From Riptortus pedestris (Eukaryota > Arthropoda > Insecta > Hemiptera > Alydidae), in the NCBI GenBank assembly GCA_019009955.1, contig CM032228.1, positions 2,924,001-2,988,000 of the forward strand: a DNA stretch of 64,000 nucleotides, written 5' to 3'. A model generated the notes under the pieces. It was not told where the DNA came from. It searched no databases and saw only the letters and a list, made by a program, of their open reading frames with translations. Below are positions 33,261 to 43,585 of this stretch, piece after piece. Made by a program: the position numbers and the translations under genes. The first letter of the stretch is position 1. Each line of letters starts with the position of its first letter.

Positions 33261-33409
33261 CTAACTGATTTCCTCCTGCCCTTCTTTAATTTCTTCTCTG
33301 AATAGGGTATCACTCCCTTCGGCTTCTTCGCCATGCCCCGACTTAAGGCTAGCGGATCGGCTGTGGTCACCCGGATACGGGTTACCCACCAGGTAACCAC
33401 CCTCCTCAT

Positions 33410-34316
33410 CTAGGCTGTACTCCTCTTCCGGTTGTCCCCCGAATCGTTCTCCGGATCCGCATGCAGATCTCTTGTCGGGACGACCCTGTTCTCATCACTG
33501 ACCCCAGTCCGCCTCCAATCCTCTTTGCCGCGAATACCCGTCTCGTTACGTGCCGCACCCTTAAGACGGTTGATGTGAACAATAGCTACTCCTCCCGTAC
33601 ACAGTTCTATTTCATAGTTTACCCTCGAAAACACCCTGGTTTCCCCATGAGACACGATACGCCACGAGTTCGTAGGGAACGATCCCAATCCCTACCGTCT
33701 CTCCACACAAAGTGTGCGATGTAATCAGTAAGCGTACGTTGCAGCCGTTCTACCACACCGTTGCACTCCGGGTGGTAAGCAGTGGTCTGCCGTTTCTTGA
33801 TTCCTAACGCCCAACAAGTATCCCTAAATAGGGACGACACACAATTTCTTCCTTGTTCGGTAAGTAGCCGCCTGAGGACCCCGTGTCCAGTTATAATGTG
33901 TTCCACAAAACCTATCGTCGTCTCCGAGCGGTCTGCTTTTGCAATGGTATGGCTTCAGCATAGCGGGTAAAGTTGTTGATGAACGTCAGTAAATATCTGT
34001 GGCCCGTCTGAATCTTGGTAGGGGGCCAAAGGTATACCTGCTCAAATGGGCCCTTCGCCAGGTAGGGTTCTTCCCCCCCCCTCCCCGGGACGTTTAGTGC
34101 ATTGGGACTCTTACGCTGAGCACATCGGTGACACCTACCAACAAACTTCTTAACGTCTTTCTCGAGGTTCGGCCAGAAGAATGACCCTTTTAAAGTCACT
34201 AGGGTACGACCAACCCCTGGATGCCCCCAAGGTTTCGAATTGTGATACTCAACGAGCGTCTGATGAAGAGGCTCTGGAACTAAAAGCCGCCAGTCATTAC
34301 CTTCCTCACCCTCCAC
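33410..34316 (-). pseudogene. Gypsy integrase remnant
   Basis: The HHCC zinc-binding domain is clear: GHPGVGRTLVTLKGSFFWPN and then FVGRCHRCAQRKS. The catalytic core follows: LTFINNFTRYAEAIPLQKQT, then in the next frame LLTEQGRNCVSSLFRDTCWA and TTAYHPECNGVVERLQRTL. The first Asp expected in FI-D-NFTRY is Asn, and the second expected in T-D-QG is Glu; the Glu in GVVERLQ remains. The C-terminal strand RVNYEIELCTGGVAIVHINR follows after another frameshift. The enzyme would be inactive even without the frameshifts. Confidence 0.85.
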
Positions 34317-34514
34317 AAGATACCAAATCCCTCCGGCGTCTTGTTTTATCTCTCTCTTCCATGACTAGTTCTCCGAATCTTTTCCTGGCACCACAAGTCT
34401 TTTGACTGATCCTGACGTATATCCCCACGTGAGAGAGGATGGTGACTATGCATCTCGGCTACCGCACGACTGAGAACGTCCGCATTCTTGTGCTTGACAC
34501 CCGGCTTATCCGTT

Positions 34515-35775
34515 CTCCAACTTGGTAAATATATTCAAGATGTGAAATACTTTTCGGTGATCCATCCGTTTCTTGAGGGTGACATCTCTCTAGAAGAGCT
34601 ACAACAGTGCATACACCTCTCCAAAAACAATAAATCTACTGGCCCTCATCATATTATCTATGAGACATTCAAAAATCTCACTCCTGAATCCTGAAGAACC
34701 TCACTATCTCTTGAATTTATTTAACTTAATAATGTCACACGAAAGGCCACCTCACTCCTGGTTAAAATCGAAATTGCATTTGCTATTTAAAAAAGGGGAT
34801 GGGACCGATACAGATAATTACCGTGGGATATCATTGATAAATACTATGGCAAAGTTAATTACCAGTATTCTTGCGAGAACAATTATGGCATCGGCGGAAT
34901 CTGAAAATATTGTTCCAGAAGAGCAGGCTGGATTTAGAAGCAAGAGAGGCTGCATTGACCATATTTTCACTCTTAATGCACTGGTTGGAATCACCTTTAA
35001 AACGAAAGGGAAGTACCTATATGCAGTTTTCATCGACCTTAAGAAGGCCTTTGACTCCATCGACCATAGCCTTTTATGGGAAAAGCTCTACTCACTTGGA
35101 CTTGGAGGAAAACTAATTAGGATCTTGAAAAATTTGTATGTTATTGCTACCATCCAAATTTCAATAAATGGCCAACTGAGTGAAGAAATTGCTATAACGT
35201 TAGGAGTACTACAAGGCGAAAGTCTCAGCCCAACACTCGTTAGCCTCTTTTTATCTGATGTTATTCAGTTTTTCCAGCAAAATGTTGCCTCAGGAGTCAG
35301 CATTTACAATGCTCATGAAATATTAAGGTTACTACTTGCAGACGACATTATCCTTCTGAGTAACAGTTGGCATAGCGCACATAAGAACCTGAAGATCCAA
35401 GAGCAGTATTATAACTCCCTCACCTTGAATGTGTCTAAGTCAAAAGTACTTGTATTCCATAAATCACCAAGGTTGAAAAAGTACAAGCCCCTTTACTGGC
35501 ATAATGAAAAACTGGAGTACACAAAGACTTACACTTACATAGGAGTTCAACCTTTTTCAACCTCAGGAAAATCACACAAAGCTTCTGCGCATTTCATACA
35601 AAAATCGTCTGTAACAACTGCTAAAGTGCTAGAAATTCAGAAAAGAGGTAAAAGTGACTCTTGGGAAACAAAGATGGCATTATTTGACTAAATGGTATCT
35701 TCAACTCTTCTGTATGCATCGGAAGTTTGGAGTCTTAGATAAGTTGATGCCATTGAAGTAGCACAGATAAGCTCA
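34515..35775 (+). pseudogene. Non-LTR retrotransposon reverse transcriptase, 5'-truncated
   Basis: Starts in the RT fingers (DISLEELQQCIHLSKNNKST, GPHHIIYETF), shifts frame near 34680, and continues as a 343-codon ORF to 35691. Motifs in order: FKKGDGTDTDNYRGISLINT, EEQAGFRSKRGCIDHIFTLN, motif A AVFIDLKKAFDSIDHS, motif B GVLQGESLSPTLVSLFLSDV and motif C LLLADDIILLS, then the thumb (KSKVLVFH, YTYIGVQ). After a stop the frame reads LLYASEVWSLR to about 35765. The AD-D triad is retained. ORF1, the endonuclease and the 3' end are absent. It interrupts the gypsy RNase H between FDYE and KPGVKHKNADVLSR. Confidence 0.88.
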
Positions 35776-35779
35776 TAGT

Positions 35780-35921
35780 CGAACTCCTCCAAACGCAATG
35801 TCCACCTTGTCAACCTCGAGAAAGGGTCAAGAGCCAGCGTTGGGCCGAATGGCAAAGTCAGGAATGAATAGCCTGTAATAGCTAGCCAGCCATAAGAAAC
35901 TTCGCGGTGCGATATTTCCAC
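35780..35921 (-). pseudogene. Gypsy RNase H fragment
   Basis: Minus-strand SRLTRWTLRLEEFDYEL is the R-W-x-L-x-L-x-E-[FY]-D-[FY]-E block at the end of gypsy RNase H. It is followed (further left, beyond the LINE) by KHKNADVLSR. Upstream to 36240 the frame is a broken linker with no reverse transcriptase. Confidence 0.75.
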
Positions 35922-36275
35922 CGGTCAGGTTGACTACCTGCATCTATGCCACACCACTGTCGGTTTTACATAGTCAGTGGGCTACCCGAACTCCGGGGGG
36001 TCCCTGAGAGGCTCTATTAGCATGGGACTGTTTCGGAAGTTTCGTCTCTTCTTCCTCCTTCTGGATCTTCCCGTCTTCCCCAGGTCATCACACCCATTAC
36101 CCTAGCCCTAGTCTCCTTGTCCACGATCTTTTTATTACTGGCCTCTTGTGGCGAGTAGACTGTCGGGGAGTTTCATTCTTCCAACGCTTGCTCCACTCGG
36201 CAAGATCCTCCTACCTTAGAGCCTCTAATCCGGAGACCCGTGAAAGCGGATGTTCCTACATTATACCGACTTCCC

Positions 36276-36554
36276 CTAATACTCAGAGTAGCCCCCAATA
36301 GGCCCAGAATGTCCCGCCCTAGGACTCCCCCGCCTTGGGGCTATGTCAACTCGATGCTGGATTGTAATCCCCTGTATCTCGATCTGTACCATCTGCTCTC
36401 CTTGCAGTGGTACTATGTGATCGGTGACCCCCCGGACTGTAACCACGATGGGTTCGACTGTGGCACCTCGCGCCGGCTGGTTGAGGACCGTGATGTCGGC
36501 ACCCGTATCCACCATTAAGTTTAGCTTTTGACCATTCACCCCAACTGGGACCAT
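36276..36554 (-). pseudogene. Gypsy retropepsin
   Basis: MVPVGVNGQKLNLMVDTGAD then ITVLNQ gives the DTGA active-site motif of retroviral-type aspartic protease. A VPLQG flap-like region and IEIQGITIQHRVDIAPR follow. The GLD/ILG block near the protease end is weak (SGPIGGYSEY). Upstream, at about 36700-36650, a zinc knuckle has its second Cys as Tyr and a stop after the first (C-stop-KYNGRGHLTRDC). Confidence 0.8.
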
Positions 36555-37489
36555 GAGCCGCGGAATACACTTCTACTGTTGGCCTCGGGGTAGGGGCCTC
36601 CCGAGGCCGTTTGGGTGACCATCGCCCCCCCCCCTCCGAGCCCTTGGGTACAGTCCCTAGTTAAATGTCCCCTGCCATTATACTTTTAGCAACGCAAGGC
36701 TTTAGGGGGGTTAAAATTGTTCTTCTTTGAATTCACGGCTAGCCTCCAGAGCATCCTGTAGGTCGCTCTGTAGGGTCGCGATCATTTCCAACCGAAATTG
36801 ACGTGATGAACGCTTTCCAATGAGTACCCACACACCTATGTTACACCTTTAAACGTACGCCGTAAATTTATTACTAAGTTAATAAAAGTAATAACTAAAC
36901 AGTAGGCGATAAGGTCCCGCGAACCCCGCCGCTTGATAAGCCGACACGCCTAGATAAGAACGGCAGCCAGAGATAAGCTACCACTAGACTCCCGACTCCC
37001 TCCGTTTCTCCGCACCTTATATTACTTCTATAACCCTGCGTTATACAGAGCTCGCAGACCCCACATCTGACACCATGTGTAAAGGTGGGGTATATCGGCA
37101 TCAGGGAGGAAAAGGGTGACTGGGCTAATTCACTATTAAAACTGTATTTGCATGTACCAAATAATATTCACAAGTTAGATATAATTCATTCTACAATGAT
37201 ACGAATATCAATACAAAATAGGGCATTATAAACACAAAAAAAATATAAACGAGATTATACAACTATACTATCCAACAAAAGCTTAACCACTATTTGGAAA
37301 GTAGTATGGGTAACACCCTTACCTGTCTATTCCCATCTAGGGCTACCTCTTTTTGTCTATATCTATTTAATCTAAATCCCCATTTACATTGTCATACTTT
37401 TTACATGCAGATAATCGGAACAATATTTGCAGACATTTGTAACAAGGTTGTTTATATGAAATGTTCTGACTATATACTAGAGATATTTT

Positions 37490-37655
37490 GAATTTTCAAT
37501 ACCACCCCTCTAAAGCTCCCTCCCCCGGTCCGATTTCATCAATTTACGAACTCGATCTTCAATTTTTCATGGAATGCTTAAATATTGAGGTTGGTAATGA
37601 TGAAACAAAAACTGCGACCACTAGAGCAGTAACAGGCAAATATATATCATATTTT
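37490..37655 (-). repeat. Repeat A right-arm fragment
   Basis: GAATTTTCAATACCACCCCT ... GCGACCACTAGAGCAGTAAC AGGCAAATATATAT matches the A right arm next to the TA core; the core itself is lost. It ends about 75 bp before the next FAR exon. Confidence 0.75.
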
Positions 37656-37730
37656 GGATGAAATAAACAGATTAACTTCTTCTTTGTTACTAAATTTGAT
37701 AAATGTAATACAATATTTTATGTTTTTCAG

Positions 37731-37920
37731 GTGGGCAAAAGTATATAATAGAATTGACGTGTTGATGCATAGTCTGATTCCCTTCTGTACGAGGGAATGG
37801 TCATTCAGTAACGAGAATGTTCGATCACTGTGGAAGAGAATGAGCAAGGAGGAGAGAGAAACATTCCCTTTCACTTTCCAAGGATTTGATTGGGATTACT
37901 ATCTACCTATTTTCTTGCAG
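37731..37920 (+). CDS. Fatty acyl-CoA reductase, seventh traced exon (FAR_C)
   Basis: Acceptor TGTTTTTCAG, donor CAG|GTATAT, ending in phase 0. It reads WAKVYNRIDVLMHSLIPFCT, REWSFSNENVRSLWKRMSKE ERETFPFTFQGFDWDYYLPI FLQ. The pattern Y-x-[KR]-[IL] ... [FW]-x-F-x-N ... L-W-x-x-[ML] ... D-x-x-x-F-x-[FC] ... W-x-x-Y is the core of the Sterile/FAR_C domain. The protein still needs about 50 residues with the membrane anchor; no such exon was found downstream in this window. The seven exons together encode about 443 residues of a usual 500-540. Confidence 0.95.
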
Positions 37921-38039
37921 GTATATATTCCATATTAATACCCTATCCATCTTTTCCTGAACAACTAGTTCTATTTTTAGGGGATGATGTGAATGGATTT
38001 TGTAGTATTGAGAACGCCTTGAGGAAAACCCGGCAACGG

Positions 38040-38790
38040 GCTGTATTATATTGGTTGTGAAGAAATGGGAAACAGGGAATTAGGATCGTGGGAGAGAAGA
38101 TAAGAAAGAGACCGTTCGAAGCCTGTAGGAATTTGATAGGCCTGGATCCGTTTTCGGACGTGGGTAGAAAAGGTAAGGTGAAGGTCCAAGTAGCTGCATA
38201 GGCAGGAGATGGAGATGGAAGGGAGACATGGTTGCGTTATTGCGACGATTTGGTGTCTTTCTTAGCGAAGGAGAAGATTAGTACGTCTGTTTTCTAGGAG
38301 TTGACTTGAATGTTGAATAGCGGATACGGCTTGGGAGTGCGCCGATAACAGATCCATACCGAAATCTACAATCTCGGCCCGTGGATACCGCCAGCTAATC
38401 ACCTGTGCTGTGAAGACACAGGAGAGATAGTTCGGATCCTTGTGGGACTAGGAAAGGGTTGGTGCGGGAGAGGGAATTACCTACTATTACCTGGAAGGTC
38501 AGGCTGTTGACGAAGGAGCGACGTATGGAGAGGACGATCTTCTTGGATGGTAAGAAGCTTGGTGTTGCTGACGGAGTGCAGTCGGTAGAGATCATTGCAA
38601 TGACGATCTGTTTACGCAGATTTTCGGATGTGTTGGATTATAATGGTGCGAGGGGGTGGAGAGGTGAAGGAAGCCGAACTGCTTGTCAAGGAGGAAACCG
38701 CTGAAATCTACAAAATATTGATGGAGTACTTACTCCAATATTTTGGAGATTTGTGAGAGATTGCAAATGGGTCGGTAATGTTCTGGGTGT
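38040..38790 (-). pseudogene. Jockey-like LINE reverse-transcriptase fragment
   Basis: Minus-strand frames contain SFVNSLTFQVIVGNSLSRTN then FLVPQGSELSLL, which is the [LI]-x-x-R-x-F-x-V-x-x-G-x-x-x-S ... V-P-Q-G-S-x-L-S-P-x-L region (motif B) with the P of SP lost. About 200 bp further, HLTFSTHVRKRIQAYQIPTG fits the thumb L-T-[FW]-x-x-H-[IV] segment. Frameshifts and stops separate them. A poly-T run at 38799-38815 lies on the upstream side. Confidence 0.65.
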
Positions 38791-38904
38791 AGATGCTTTT
38801 TTTTTTTTTTTTTGTTTGAGTAGAGGAACAATGATAGCGTTTTTCCATGTTGAAGGGAAATGTCGGATTGGAGTCAGATGTGACTGTTGGTGCAGGAGTA
38901 CGTG

Positions 38905-39015
38905 CTTAGGGGAAATCAGCTAATGAGGTTGTACTCATGACGCGATTTTCGAAATTTTTCTTCAAATGTCCATCGATCCTACCCAGGAGATGACGAAAAT
39001 GAGGTCCGTTCAAAA

Positions 39016-39068
<53 letters not shown>

Positions 39069-39074
39069 TTTATA

Positions 39075-39122
<48 letters not shown>
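38905..39122 (+). repeat. Repeat A left arm and TA core, with mariner inserted
   Basis: GGGGAAATCAGCTAATGAGG ... AAATGAGGTCCGTTCAAAAC TG leads into two TA tracts (39018-39063 and 39083-39122) that abut the mariner end. On the other side of the mariner the TA tract (40394-40441) continues into ACTAGCAGACCCAGCAGACG, a B-type start, not the A right arm. Confidence 0.85.
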
Positions 39123-39123
<1 letters not shown>

Positions 39124-40392
39124 GTAGTAAGGTCCAAAAGCTTCCGGCCTGGGATAGAAGTAAAGGTGAAAGAAAAAAACTGATTTTACTGTTGTTCAAT
39201 ATATTCTCCTTTAAGTTCAATACACTTATTACAACGCTTTGGCAACATTTCTATACCATGAAAAAAACTAATTTTCTTTTTGTTAAAAAAAATGTTCTTC
39301 CACTGCTGCTTGGAGCTCTTCGTCGGTGTTAAATCGCCTTACACGAAGGTCAGATTTTTACTTTGAGAAAAGGTAGAAATCACTAGGGGCCAAGTCTGGG
39401 CTGTAGGGTGGGTGAGAGATTTCTTGGAATCCACAGTCCTTCACAGCGGCCTTGGAAATCAATGCTGTGTGGACAGGGGAATTGTCGTGAAGGAGGCGGA
39501 CGCCTCTGCTTAACTTCCCTCGCCTCTTCTCTATAATGGCGTCTCGTAACCGGTGAAGTAGGGCTGCATAATACTCACCATTCATTGTGGTATTCCTTTC
39601 TTTAAAATCTATCAATAGTATTCCTTTACAGTCCCAAAAAATTGTGGCTATTATCTTTTTTGTTGACTGCGTGACTTTTGCCTTTAAAGGAGGCGCTTCT
39701 CCTCGTCTTCTCCATTCCATGGACTCTCTTTTGCTGAGTGGGTCATAATGTAGAACCATTGTCTCATCCCCAGTTACAATTGAGTCCAAACAATTCTTTG
39801 GGTCGGCATTATACTCGCGTAAAAATTCATTGCAGCAACGAACTCGTTCCTGCTTTTGATGAGCTGAAAGAATTTTTGGAATCCATCTTGCACTAACCTT
39901 GTTCATATGCAAATGTTGTTTGATGATCCTTAAAACTCTTGTTTTTGAAAGCCCCAACCTCGCTGCTATTTCCTTGGTTTTCAGTCGTCGGTCAGACAGC
40001 AATTCAGATTCCACAAGTTGGATTGTTCTACCAGTGGGCGACCGGGACGTGGGTCATCTTCTAGACTTTCTCTCCCTAACTTAAATAATTTTGTCCATTC
40101 TTTCACTGTGGAATACGAGGGGGAGGACTGCCTGCATACACAATCCAAGCGGTCTTCAATTTGCACAGGAGTAAGACCCTCTTTACAAAAGAATTTAATT
40201 ATCGCACGGTACTCGAGTTTAAACATTGTAAAAATGGGGAGTTGCCTTTAAGGCTGGACACTGACTGACAAGACTGAGGAAGTGCGGGCGATGGGTATGG
40301 AGTGAGCAGGCATGGCCTGCATAGGCGTGCAGCTCCCGGCACGTTTGACAGAGGGCAAGCAGGACAGGCCGGAAACCTATGGACCTTACTAC

Positions 40393-40393
<1 letters not shown>
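39123..40393 (-). mobile_element. mariner-family element, 1271 bp
   Basis: Inverted ends CGTAGTAAGGTCC[AA/AT]AAGCTTCCGGCCTG of about 29 bp, bounded by TA on both sides (the element lies in a TA tract, so the TA duplication is not independently informative). It contains a minus-strand DD34D transposase pseudogene. Confidence 0.92.
39200..40226 (-). pseudogene. mariner transposase, frameshifted
   Basis: Start ATG at 40226 (MFKLEYRAIIKFFCKEGLTP), first helix-turn-helix with PSYSTVKEWTKLFKLGRESL and the DDPRPGRP linker. A one-base shift near 40015 moves to the 218-codon frame with the second HTH (TKEIAARLGLSKTRVLRIIK). The catalytic residues are present: TGDETMVLHYD, LLHDNSPVHTA and YSPDLAPSDFYLF, with 34-residue spacing as in mariner DD34D. 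After LFSK a stop interrupts the last ~60 residues (RVRRFNTDEELQAAVEEHFF still readable). Transposition activity is not expected. Confidence 0.92.

Positions 40394-40442
<49 letters not shown>
40394..40442. repeat. (TA)n tract
   Basis: About 23 TA units between the mariner end and the B-like start ACTAGCAGACCCAGC. Confidence 0.95.
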
Positions 40443-41173
40443 TAGCAGACCCAGCAGACGTCGTCCTGCATTATATACATTATATATCAAGCGATTAGGA
40501 TATTAAATTTAACAATATTATGTTTAAAAAAAATCGACTCTTAATAACGCAAAAAACAACATTTGTTATATGCACGTTTGCCTAAAAACAAATAGTAAAT
40601 AAAACATCGCAAAAACTTGGTACGCAAAAAGAAAAGTCCGTCACGCAGGGGCTGCGTAAACTAAGCAGATTTCCCACGTGAAGTTTTACAATAGAGAAAT
40701 CTGCCTAATAACAACTGTAGTAGTAAGAAACCTCTAAACCTAAAACATTATTTAGGGCGTAATAACCCAGTAGTTTCTAGCCCCAAAACACAGTTAACCT
40801 AACCTCTAAACCTATTCACGAGGGACGAATAGTTATGGAAACGACCACTAGAGCTCTCGGCGGAAAGTCCGAACATAGCCTACTGGTGACCACACGCAGA
40901 ATACAAATGCAAATATCTCGGTTAGTATTCAAGATACAGAATAAATCTATAGAACATTATTTATAGTAAATTTAATTTGCAATAAGATTTATTCTATACA
41001 ATTTTTCGATCCGACGCATAATAACGGAGATATTTTGAATTTTCAAAAATCCCCCCCTCCCACTGGTCCGATTTCAGCCATTAACGAACTTGATCTTCCT
41101 TTTTACATAAAACGATTAAATTCCGAGTTTGGTAAAGATCAAACAAAAATTGCGACCGCTAGAGCGTTAACAG

Positions 41174-41230
<57 letters not shown>

Positions 41231-41233
<3 letters not shown>

Positions 41234-41866
41234 GTGCTGATGTTTTCGACCAGGTTGTATTTATATGTGGTGTGTTGTTCTTTTCGGAGCTTTGGTCAAT
41301 GTTGGTGAAATGAATCTTAGTTTATGCCAATATTTCGAGAATTTTTATTTTCTCTTCCTCAGGGCTGTAAACATTACATGTATTACATTATAATATTGCA
41401 CATTGGTGTTATACATTGTTATAAAAGGGTGTGTTTTGCTTATTATTACTTACCAAGACTAAATATATTTATAGACTAGTATACATTCTTATTGCACTAT
41501 GACTAGGGTTATAGTAACCTTCCTTGTTCTGTTTACATAGTAGGGTCACAGCCTTTTGTATAAATATATAAAACATACAAAAGGCTGTGACCCTACTATG
41601 TAAAAAAAAACAAGGAAGGTTACTATAACCCTAGTCATAGTGCAATAAGAATGTATACTAGTCTATAAATATATTTAGTCTTGGTAAGTAATAATAAGGA
41701 AAACACACCCTTTTATAACAATGTATAACACCAATGTGCAATATTATAATGTAGTACATGTAATTTTTACAGCCCTGAGGAAGAGAAAATAAAAATTCTC
41801 GAAATATTGGCATAAACTAAGATTCATTTCACCAACATTGACCAAAGCTCCGAAAAGAACAACACA

Positions 41867-41868
<2 letters not shown>
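41231..41868. mobile_element. Foldback element, ~292-bp arms and 15-bp loop
   Basis: 41269-41560 (GGTGTGTTGTTCTTTTCGGA ... CACAGCCTTTTGTA) is repeated inverted at 41576-41868 with very few mismatches. The two arms are separated by about 15 bp, so a single strand would form a ~290-bp hairpin. The outer arm (GCCCTGAGGAAGAGAAAATA, CGAAATATTGGCATAAACTA) looks like a retroelement 3' region rather than a transposon end. Both sides are TA tracts of the host repeat. Confidence 0.92.
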
Positions 41869-41934
<66 letters not shown>

Positions 41935-42036
41935 GAACGGACCTCATTTTCGTCATCTCCTGGGTAGGATCGATGGACATTTGAAGAAAATTTTCGAAAC
42001 TCGCATCATGAGTACGACCTAAGTCGCTGATTTCCC

Positions 42037-43073
42037 TTAACACGTTCGCTGCTGCAGTCTACATGTGATATACTCCACCACTAACTGCACCGGTCCCCGG
42101 CGTCCGATGCCTCTCCTAACGTTAAAACCTGTATCGGACCCCGGGGACCGATGTAGTTTTCGAAGGTAATGCTATCTTTTGACAATTCAATTGAACTAAA
42201 TGAATGAATTAGCAGAGCCTTCAGTCCTCCAATCCAAAAACTAGCACCAGCAAAGCCAGGAGTGGTCCCCGGCATCCGATGTCGTCTACAACTAATGTAC
42301 ATTTTTTATCACATTGTCAGCTGTTATTTCCAATAAGCACTCTAAACTTGTAAGCACTTCTAGGTCAGTAGTTGAACTAGAACATGAGGGTAAATAGTTC
42401 TTGTCTGCAAAACTATCGTCACTTGAAGTCGTATCACTCTCACTGCTGTCTGCAAGACAGTGCGTACTCCTGCAACCCAGCCGGTATAACCAGCTACAGG
42501 GTAACCCATCCCCAGTATTGCATTACACCCAATCACAATTCTCTCAACCTTATAATGGAACTATAGTTCAGTAGAAACTATCACTTCTCACCCCCGGTAG
42601 GTCACACTACCTTACTACCATCTAAATTGTGAAGCTGGGTCTCAGATAAAAAAAAAAAAAAAAATGCTTACTCAACTAATTTCCGACCACGAGACATACT
42701 GAGTGCAACACAATGGTAAATGAGCGAATGAGGGGCATGGAAGGTAAAACAGATTCAAGACAGTTCATGTTTGATCAAGTTGTGACTGGAATAAGCATCG
42801 GGTGCCGGGGGGTGGTGCCGTACCAAATTGGAGTTTCTCTATTTCTAGACAGTTACGGTCCCCGGCGTCCGATAGTATTTTTCAAGATTAACTAAATCTA
42901 CAGGTTCTAAGACTAAATTACATCCAATCCCCATTAAAATATCTCTCATAATAAGCTTGCTACAGCCTTCGTCTTTTTGGAGTGGACTGAAGGAGAGGGG
43001 GCCGTCTTGAAAGACTTGATGACCCCGGGGATCGATCGGACCCCGGGGACCGATACAGCAGCGAACGTGTTAA
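42037..43073 (-). mobile_element. piggyBac-type element in a TTAA palindrome
   Basis: Ends are inverted (TTAACACGTTCGCTGCTG on the left, CAGCAGCGAACGTGTTAA on the right) with TTAA at 42037-42040 and 43070-43073. The flanks are GATTTCCC and GGGAAATCTGCTAA, i.e. the two halves of the TTAA-centred palindrome that ends repeat A. CCCCGGxGxCCGATG motifs recur throughout as subterminal repeats. The 1029-bp body keeps only a small piece of transposase. Confidence 0.93.
42300..42465 (-). pseudogene. piggyBac transposase N-terminal remnant
   Basis: Minus strand reads ADSSESDTTSSDDSFADKNY and LPSCSSSTTDLEV. An acidic Ser/Asp stretch followed by a D-[KP]-[ND]-[YF]-[LI]-P-S motif is typical of piggyBac transposase N-termini. 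The catalytic domain is absent. Confidence 0.6.
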
Positions 43074-43092
43074 GGGAAATCTGCTAAAAGGA

Positions 43093-43447
43093 AAAATGAG
43101 AGAAGGAAAAGAAGACGTTTTAGTTCTGTGATTATCTGGTAGAATGCGCACTACACGTTCTTAAAAACAAACAGTTATAGACCAATAACTGAAATAAATA
43201 AAAACCCTCAACAATAATAACGCAAATGCATAAATATAAAAAAAGAAAAGAAAATAATTGCAACATTCAAATCAAATTAAAATAAATTTGGACAATAAAT
43301 AACAATGTCTGAAAGTGAAAACCTCTCGCAGCTGAAAACATCATTATATAGATGACATACTTAAATTCTAAGGACATACATTAGATAAACATATTAACAT
43401 TTCATTACATTTCCAATAACCTCGCCCTTCGCCCTTCGACCGGAGAC
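43093..43447. other. AT-rich spacer, no gene seen
   Basis: A-rich sequence between repeat A and the 137-bp duplicated block; nothing was recognised. Confidence 0.5.
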
Positions 43448-43585
43448 CTGCTCCATCTGCCGGGCGGATCTGCAGCGCTAAACCATCCGGAGCGTCAACC
43501 GGACGCGTATTCAAAAATTCAATCAAATCGGACCATCCGTCTAGGAGGAGTTCAGTGACATACACACGTACGCTAGAATTATATA
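43448..43585. repeat. 137-bp duplicated block, copy 1
   Basis: TGCTCCATCTGCCGGGCGGA ... GTACGCTAGAATTATATATA. Copy 2 lies at 44211-44350 in the same orientation with about five differences. The block is GC-richer than its surroundings and ends next to a TA tract in both copies. It is not part of repeat A or B as seen elsewhere. Confidence 0.85.

Larger units (their letters stand above)
32860..37085 (-). mobile_element. Ty3/gypsy remnant, split by a LINE
   Basis: Minus-strand order from the right: a PBS-like TGGTGTCAGATGTGGGG at about 37078-37060; untranslated DNA; a broken CCHC knuckle (36700-36650); protease (36554-36276); a short piece of RNase H (35921-35780); a non-LTR RT inserted on the opposite strand (about 34515-35775); the rest of RNase H (PGVKHKNADVLSRAVAEMH, about 34510-34455); then integrase to about 33410 and an unassigned tail to 32863. 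The reverse-transcriptase domain is missing. LTR boundaries could not be fixed. Confidence 0.85.
40634..43092 (-). repeat. Repeat A copy holding a foldback and a piggyBac-type element
   Basis: Right arm in minus orientation from AAGTCCGTCACGCAGGGGCT (40635) to GCTAGAGCGTTAACAGACAA (41157-41176), TA tract 41177-41230, foldback 41231-41868, TA tract to 41929, left arm TTTTGAACGGACCTCATTTT ... GCTGATTTCCC (42036), piggyBac-type element, then the last bases of the palindrome GGGAAATCTGCTAAAA (43074-43089). Removing both insertions restores an ordinary A copy. Confidence 0.92.

Noticed and set aside
34818..35060. Minus-strand ORF of 80 residues
   Set aside because: Shadow of the LINE reverse transcriptase on the plus strand.
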